A program made the translations under genes and the position numbers. From assembly GCA_003649495.1 (NCBI GenBank), contig QMRZ01000056.1, positions 1 to 8,809 on the forward strand: a DNA stretch of 8,809 bases. Direction: 5' to 3'. Under the pieces are notes generated by a model that saw nothing but the letters and a program-made list of their open reading frames with translations, did not search any database and was not told the origin of the DNA. This document shows, piece by piece, positions 6,008 through 8,809 of this stretch (position 1 is the first letter of the stretch; each line of letters begins with the position of its first letter). This DNA is from Thermoprotei archaeon. GTDB taxonomy: Archaea > Thermoproteota > Thermoprotei > Thermofilales > Thermofilaceae.

Positions 6008-6058
6008 GGGGTCGCCACGCCCTCCCCCGGGCAAGCTGCGTCGGGGGGCACGGCTCCC
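6008..6058 (-). ncRNA. Candidate structured RNA: long GC-rich hairpin, minus strand
   Basis: Read on the minus strand, GCCGTGCC (6054-6047) pairs fully with GGCGTGGC (6021-6014) through six G-C and two G-U pairs. Inside it, CCCCG (6046-6042) pairs with CGGGG (6029-6025), leaving a 12-nt loop and a GAG bulge (6024-6022). GGG (6058-6056) and CCC outside extend the stem. On the plus strand the two wobbles become A-C mismatches, which favours a minus-strand RNA. A symmetrical TATA-like GGCTTTAAGCC at 6074-6084 would place a minus-strand transcript start near 6052-6054, the base of the stem. No tRNA features are present and I know no family that fits. It could also be a DNA-level or leader structure. 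Confidence 0.35.
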
Positions 6059-6073
6059 GCAGCCCGCGGGCAG

Positions 6074-6084
6074 GGCTTTAAGCC
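6074..6084. promoter_or_regulatory. Symmetrical TATA-like element GGCTTTAAGCC
   Basis: This perfect inverted repeat (5-bp arms around one base) contains TTTAAG on one strand and CTTAAAG on the other. On the minus strand its distance to the hairpin at 6054 fits a TATA box; on the plus strand no clear product starts near 6106. It may be a promoter or a small operator. Confidence 0.35.
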
Positions 6085-6090
6085 TCCCCA

Positions 6091-6141
6091 CACAGTCTAG
6101 AGAGACGTAGAAAGACACACGATACGGAAAGCCACAGTCTA
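6091..6141 (+). repeat. Direct repeat of CACAGTCTA
   Basis: The 9-mer CACAGTCTA occurs at 6091-6099 and 6133-6141, a 42-nt offset, just upstream of the TATA box at 6155-6164. Paired sites at this place could bind a regulator, but two copies of nine bases are weak evidence. Confidence 0.3.
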
Positions 6142-6154
6142 ACGTTACTGCCCC

Positions 6155-6164
6155 TTAATTTAAA
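6155..6164 (+). promoter_or_regulatory. Strong TATA box upstream of position 6186
   Basis: TTAATTTAAA is the most A/T-rich decamer of this gap and sits in C-rich flanks. Its centre lies 26-27 nt before GTG 6186, the canonical spacing for a leaderless start. It shows that a plus-strand transcript very likely begins near 6186 whatever that transcript encodes. Confidence 0.65.
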
Positions 6165-6185
6165 CGCCCGCCTCCCCATGGATAT

Positions 6186-6341
6186 GTGGCTGAGAGGCAC
6201 TTCACAGTGGACAGGGTCTCTGAGGCACTACTGGAGAACTGGCGCAAGCCTGTAAAGGCCGAGCTTCCTGGGGGCTTCAGCTGCCTGAAGCCCATTTTAA
6301 GACTGGGCAGTGAGCCTACCTTTCGTGGGCTACACAGTTAA
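6186..6341 (+). CDS. Putative small protein of 51 residues, leaderless
   Basis: An open frame of 51 codons starts with GTG exactly where the TATA box at 6155-6164 predicts transcription to begin. It reads MAERHFTVDRVSEALLENWR, continues with KPVKAELPGG, and ends in a hydrophobic/basic part. The first 30 residues have a plausible amphipathic, protein-like composition; I do not recognise the sequence. The frame overlaps the start of the AGOG gene by 17-32 nt in another frame. Against it: a perfect 9-bp hairpin (6272-6293) lies in the second half and the size is small. The alternative is a non-coding leader or sRNA ending at the hairpin and the ATTTT that follows. No frameshift joins it to the AGOG frame, because that frame has a TAA at 6298-6300. 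Confidence 0.42.
   Translation: MAERHFTVDRVSEALLENWRKPVKAELPGGFSCLKPILRLGSEPTFRGLHS
6272..6293 (+). repeat. Perfect 9-bp hairpin upstream of the AGOG promoter
   Basis: GGGCTTCAG (6272-6280) and CTGAAGCCC (6285-6293) form a perfect stem around CTGC, followed at once by ATTTTAAG. As RNA it would be a stable hairpin followed by a short U run, like a terminator of the transcript starting near 6186. As DNA it is a palindrome directly upstream of the AGOG TATA box and could be an operator. Confidence 0.6.
6294..6301 (+). promoter_or_regulatory. TATA box of the AGOG gene
   Basis: ATTTTAAG is centred about 27 nt before GTG 6325, the spacing seen at the other leaderless genes of this window. This is the reason for choosing 6325 over GTG 6310 as the start of the glycosylase. 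Confidence 0.6.
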
Positions 6342-7161
6342 CTGGGGAGTAGTTGAGGAGGTGGCCAATCACCTCAGGAGGCGGGCTGTCAGGAGGCTCA
6401 TAGACATTGCCGAGAGCGTAGATCCACAGATGGCCGCTGTCTCGGAGATCCTTAGCAAGTATAGCCGCCTTGAAGACTCTGTGTTCTACGTAGTCAGCGT
6501 GGCAACGGTCAGCTACATGCTGACTGCTAGGGGCGAGGAGCACTGGAGGCTGGCGGCGTTGTACTCCTCGGGCAACCCTCTAAGCGACTTGCGGGGATTT
6601 GTGGCGGAATCCCCAAGCCTCAGGTTAGGTAGGCGGGCCCGCTTAGCTAGGGTGGAGCGACTAGCTAGCTTTTACCCGCGCTTCCTCGAGGAGTTCAATG
6701 ACTACTTGAGGGACTTAGAGGCACTCAGGCGGGATTTGGCACGGGTACTCAGGGCAGACCCCGATTCTAAGACGATAGTGTTCGCCATCAAGATGCTCTA
6801 TTACGCCGCTAAGGCCGCAGGCCTTGAAGTGCGGCTCCCTCCCTCAATCCCGGTGCCTGTGGATAGGAGGCTGTGCCTCCTCAGCCTAGTTAGTGGCGTA
6901 ATTGAGGGAGGAACAGCTGAGCCCCGCGAGGCCAGGAGGCTCCTCTCCAGAGCGCCTCACTTAGTGAGGGAGGCTTGGAGCGTGGCTGGCAGGCGGGGAG
7001 ACGTGCCGCCGCTGAGGCTTGACGCGCTGCTATGGCTGTTAGGGGGCTGCTATGAGCGGGGCGGTCGCGATGGCGCACTCAGGCTAGTGCTCGAGCTATT
7101 CCCCGAGCTGCCGCGGGGGGCGGAGCCCTTCATCAGGCTCCTGCTAGGCTTGAGGCCATAG
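6325..7161 (+). CDS. Archaeal 8-oxoguanine DNA glycosylase/lyase (AGOG)
   Basis: AGOG enzymes remove oxidised guanine from DNA and cut the strand by beta-elimination, in base excision repair of hyperthermophilic archaea. The match to the family is clear in three blocks: LTARGEEHW, KTIVFAIKMLYYA with the catalytic lysine (codon 6790-6792), and IPVPVDRR with the catalytic aspartate, followed by VPPLRLDALLWLLGG. Lys and Asp have the family's helix-hairpin-helix-like arrangement. With GTG 6325 (leaderless, TATA at 6294-6301) the protein has 278 residues; GTG 6310 would add five. It is a little longer than the Pyrobaculum enzyme as I remember it. The 3' end overlaps the convergent GTPase gene by 112 nt. 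The functional assignment is strong, and the gene needs no neighbour for its action. Confidence 0.92.
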   Translation: MGYTVNWGVVEEVANHLRRRAVRRLIDIAESVDPQMAAVSEILSKYSRLEDSVFYVVSVATVSYMLTARGEEHWRLAALYSSGNPLSDLRGFVAESPSLRLGRRARLARVERLASFYPRFLEEFNDYLRDLEALRRDLARVLRADPDSKTIVFAIKMLYYAAKAAGLEVRLPPSIPVPVDRRLCLLSLVSGVIEGGTAEPREARRLLSRAPHLVREAWSVAGRRGDVPPLRLDALLWLLGGCYERGGRDGALRLVLELFPELPRGAEPFIRLLLGLRP

Positions 7162-7937
7162 TCCTCGGGCGTGAAGTAAACTACTATCCTGCCAGTCTGC
7201 CAGTCCCTTATCAGTATGCGGGCGGCCTCCTCGACGTTGAGCTCACCCCCTTTAAGCAGGAGGCCCCTCCTCCTGGCCAGGGACTCGAGCAGCGAGAGTG
7301 GGTCATCGCCAGAAATGCCGTAGCACCTCTCGAATACCCCGGGGTCCTTACGCCTCAGCATGTTTATCAGCTTGACAGCCGTGGGGATTGGGTCGCTTAA
7401 CGCCTCGGGGCGCAGCGCCCCCCTTATGGCGAGCTCGTCCTCGCTCCCCCGAGGCACTACGCCGGGCGTGTCGACAACTCTAAGCCAGGTTGCTGCCCTA
7501 GCCTTCATATGGACTCTCGTCCAGCCGGGTATGGGGCTTGTCGAGGCGCTGTGCCTGCCCTTCAACACGTTCAGTATTGTAGACTTGCCGACATTGGGCA
7601 GGCCCACGACCGCTATGGTCACCGGCCTCTTATCCACGACCTGCTTGATTATCCTCCACAGCCACCTGGTGCCAAGCCGCTCCCTGGCGCTGAGGTAAAT
7701 CGTCGGGTACTCGCGGCTGAGCACCTCCTTCCACTCCTCGAGCACCTCCCTAGGCACCAGGTCGGCCTTATTGATCACTATGACCAGCCTCTTCCCAAGC
7801 CTCTCCACGAGGGCCTCCAGCTCTCGTGAGCGAGTGGCCATGGGATCCCTAGCGTCGACTACCTCCACCACTACATCTGCCTCCTTAACGACCCTCTTCA
7901 CTAGGAGCCATGGATCCCTCCTGGAGCGTAGGGCCAT
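7050..7937 (-). CDS. Circularly permuted GTPase, YlqF/RbgA-related
   Basis: The G motifs occur in permuted order: NKAD (G4) at residues 56-59, SAR (G5) at 83-85, the P-loop GLPNVGKS (G1) at 112-119, a threonine in PGWT near 140 (G2), then DTPG (G3) at 156-159. VVEVVDARDP at 23-32 is typical of the YlqF/RbgA/Nog2 family, which acts in assembly of the large ribosomal subunit. The C-terminal helical part ends near YFTPEDYGLKP (254-264), and a further tail of about 31 residues rich in S, P, R and G follows. That tail lies antisense to the last codons of AGOG and is probably a secondary extension. ATG 7937 is the only start, because an in-frame stop precedes it. The TATA region at 7971-7979 would give a leader of roughly 10 nt. 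Divergent from the cyclophilin-like gene. Confidence 0.92.
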   Translation of the reverse strand: MALRSRRDPWLLVKRVVKEADVVVEVVDARDPMATRSRELEALVERLGKRLVIVINKADLVPREVLEEWKEVLSREYPTIYLSARERLGTRWLWRIIKQVVDKRPVTIAVVGLPNVGKSTILNVLKGRHSASTSPIPGWTRVHMKARAATWLRVVDTPGVVPRGSEDELAIRGALRPEALSDPIPTAVKLINMLRRKDPGVFERCYGISGDDPLSLLESLARRRGLLLKGGELNVEEAARILIRDWQTGRIVVYFTPEDYGLKPSRSLMKGSAPRGSSGNSSSTSLSAPSRPPRS

Positions 7938-7940
7938 CTA

Positions 7941-7987
7941 GGCAACCCAGGTTACCACTTAGGCAGCCACTTTTTAATTGGGTTGCC
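7941..7987. promoter_or_regulatory. Bidirectional promoter framed by a 9-bp inverted repeat
   Basis: GGCAACCCA (7941-7949) and TGGGTTGCC (7979-7987) are perfect inverted copies 29 bp apart. Between them TTTTTAATT (7971-7979) can act as TATA box for the plus-strand gene, centred 27 nt before ATG 8002, and, read as AATTAAAAA, for the minus-strand GTPase gene. The left arm coincides with the predicted GTPase transcript start, and the right arm lies between TATA and the start of the plus-strand gene. It is probably a regulator-binding site; the regulator is unknown. Confidence 0.6.
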
Positions 7988-8001
7988 GCGCCTATTCGAG
8001 G

Positions 8002-8403
8002 ATGATAGTCCTGCTCACAGTGAAGGACCTCGTAGCGCGACTGTACTTCACGGGCTTTCACTGCCCTGTGACGTACTCGGCCCTGCGGCGTGCCATGCCG
8101 CTCACAGCTATGGCTCACAGGCTAGGCGGTATCCTGCTGCTGCGCCTCGAGCTGAGGGGCAAGGCCGAGTCGCACAGGGCTACGCTAGGGCTCGGGGAGG
8201 TGGCTTACTGGCCCCCAGCTGACGCCCTAGTAGTATCCCTGGAGCAGCTAGTGAAAATGCCGAGTCCTGTAAACCCTCTCGGCGTAGTCGTCGAGGGGCT
8301 CGAGCTCCTCAGGAGCTTAGAGGAGTGTGAAGAGGCTAGAGCCATGTTAAGGCTTCCCGAGGGGGAAGACGTACAGTGGCCTTCCTCTCAACCTGAGGAT
8401 TGA
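8002..8403 (+). CDS. Cyclophilin-like fold protein (COG2164/TM1367 type)
   Basis: This 133-residue protein shows the blocks of the small prokaryotic cyclophilin-like family: an N-terminal strand and helix (VKDLVARLYF, CPVTYSALRRAMPL), then LGLGEVAYWPPADALVVSL, the mark of this group, and PSPVNPLGVVVEGLELLRSL near the end. The family has a cyclophilin-like beta-barrel, but its members are not shown to be prolyl isomerases and their function is unknown. ATG 8002 is chosen because the TATA box at 7971-7979 places the transcript start exactly there; a GTG-type start farther upstream (7978) would lie within the TATA box and is rejected. The last 18 codons overlap the convergent nitroreductase gene and code for a hydrophilic tail. 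Confidence 0.85.
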   Translation: MIVLLTVKDLVARLYFTGFHCPVTYSALRRAMPLTAMAHRLGGILLLRLELRGKAESHRATLGLGEVAYWPPADALVVSLEQLVKMPSPVNPLGVVVEGLELLRSLEECEEARAMLRLPEGEDVQWPSSQPED

Positions 8404-8809
8404 GGCCACCTCGTCATCGTAGAAGGCGCCCACGGCTACGGTCCCCAGCCTAAGGGAGGTCGCAGCCAAGTATAGGCACTGCCCCATCATCCCCGCCTCT
8501 ACCTCAGCCGCGGCACTGGGCGCTGGCGTGTACATCACTATGTTAGCCGCTGCATTCTCCACCCACTCCTGCCCTAGGCAGGCCCGCGCCAGCGTCCTGG
8601 AGAGATCGCCTCCGAGAGTTGAGGCCAGCGAGTGGCCCTGAGCGTCGTACATGTAGACTCCAGCCCTGAGGCCCTCGACCTCCCTAACGACTACGCAGCT
8701 CTCCACCCTGTACCCCCCGGGGAGCTGCGGGTAAGGCCTGACCACTCCTGCAGCTGACCAGGCGAGTACTGCGGAGAGCTCCGCTAAGGCGAGGGGGATC
8801 GGCTTATAG
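8347..8809 (-). CDS. SagB-type nitroreductase-family protein, N-terminus cut by the window
   Basis: The frame is open to the right edge, so 154 C-terminal residues are seen and the start is outside. The visible part begins with KPIPLALAELSAVLAWSAAG, the family's 'pl-ELS-lLWaa-G' helix. GVYMYDAQGHSL, LARACLGQEWVENAAANIVM, GMMGQCLYLAATSLRLGTVA and VGAFYDDEVASIL follow, with the end PLYVFPLGKP, all in SagB order. Such enzymes bind FMN; SagB itself oxidises azolines in peptide toxins, but many archaeal members have unknown substrates. The usual PSAGALYPLE segment is replaced by PQLPGGYRVE, so FMN or substrate contacts may differ. An internal GTG at 8745 is not the true start. The 3' end overlaps the cyclophilin-like gene by 57 nt. 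Confidence 0.85.
   Translation of the reverse strand, partial: YKPIPLALAELSAVLAWSAAGVVRPYPQLPGGYRVESCVVVREVEGLRAGVYMYDAQGHSLASTLGGDLSRTLARACLGQEWVENAAANIVMYTPAPSAAAEVEAGMMGQCLYLAATSLRLGTVAVGAFYDDEVASILRLRGRPLYVFPLGKP

Noticed and set aside
5992..6062. tRNA gene in the GC-rich gap
   Set aside because: No T-loop GGTTCRA motif, no cloverleaf and no CCA-side acceptor pairing on either strand.
5957..6118. Minus-strand frame of 53 codons from GTG 6118, ending RKMQYMKLRMR
   Set aside because: It crosses the GC-rich hairpin, has arginine/glycine/proline-rich composition expected from the base content, and the TATA-like box lies inside it. No Shine-Dalgarno or family match was seen.
7978..8001. Upstream start for the cyclophilin-like gene
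   Set aside because: It would begin inside the TATA box at 7971-7979; ATG 8002 is exactly one promoter spacing downstream and begins the family's first strand.

Overview
The window looks like chromosomal DNA of a hyperthermophilic, GC-rich member of the Thermoproteota (crenarchaeon). The gene families point there: a two-subunit aconitase-X type phosphomevalonate dehydratase, a type 4 [4Fe-4S] uracil-DNA glycosylase, an archaeal Hjc resolvase, an AGOG-type 8-oxoguanine glycosylase, a RuvBL/TIP49-like ATPase, and a C/D box guide RNA. TATA boxes centred about 27-29 nt upstream of leaderless ATG/GTG starts, mixed with GGAGGTGA Shine-Dalgarno sites inside operons, also fit. The phosphomevalonate dehydratase route argues against Sulfolobales, which use the classical mevalonate route. 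I cannot name the genus.

Left part (1-2231, + strand): the 3' end of the dehydratase large subunit, its small subunit, a uracil-DNA glycosylase and a two-helix membrane protein. The last three are tightly coupled. The membrane gene meets a convergent zinc-finger gene (2228-2539, -) at a shared CTAG that gives both stop codons. Next comes a three-gene + strand operon (2514-4061): a winged-helix protein with a leaderless promoter, a metallo-beta-lactamase-fold protein that has lost nearly all its metal ligands, and a small membrane protein.

Middle (4009-5859, - strand): the RuvBL-like AAA+ ATPase and Hjc, each with its own promoter. From 5860 to 6185 there is no protein gene I trust. This gap holds a textbook C/D box sRNA (+), a GC-rich hairpin whose wobble pairs favour the - strand, and a 9-nt direct repeat. 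A possible 51-codon leaderless gene (6186-6341) leads into the AGOG gene (6325-7161, +).

Right part: a circularly permuted GTPase (7050-7937, -) and a cyclophilin-like protein (8002-8403, +) diverge from one short promoter region framed by a perfect 9-bp inverted repeat. A SagB-type nitroreductase gene (-) enters from the right edge and is cut by it.

Three DNA-repair enzymes (uracil glycosylase, Hjc, AGOG) and a RuvBL-like ATPase lie within about 6 kb, though not in one operon. All four convergent gene pairs overlap at their 3' ends, which shows a very compact genome. The least conventional items are the metal-site-less MBL protein, the duplicated cross-brace zinc protein, the structured-RNA candidate and the inverted-repeat promoter. 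I see no mobile element, CRISPR array, tRNA or rRNA.
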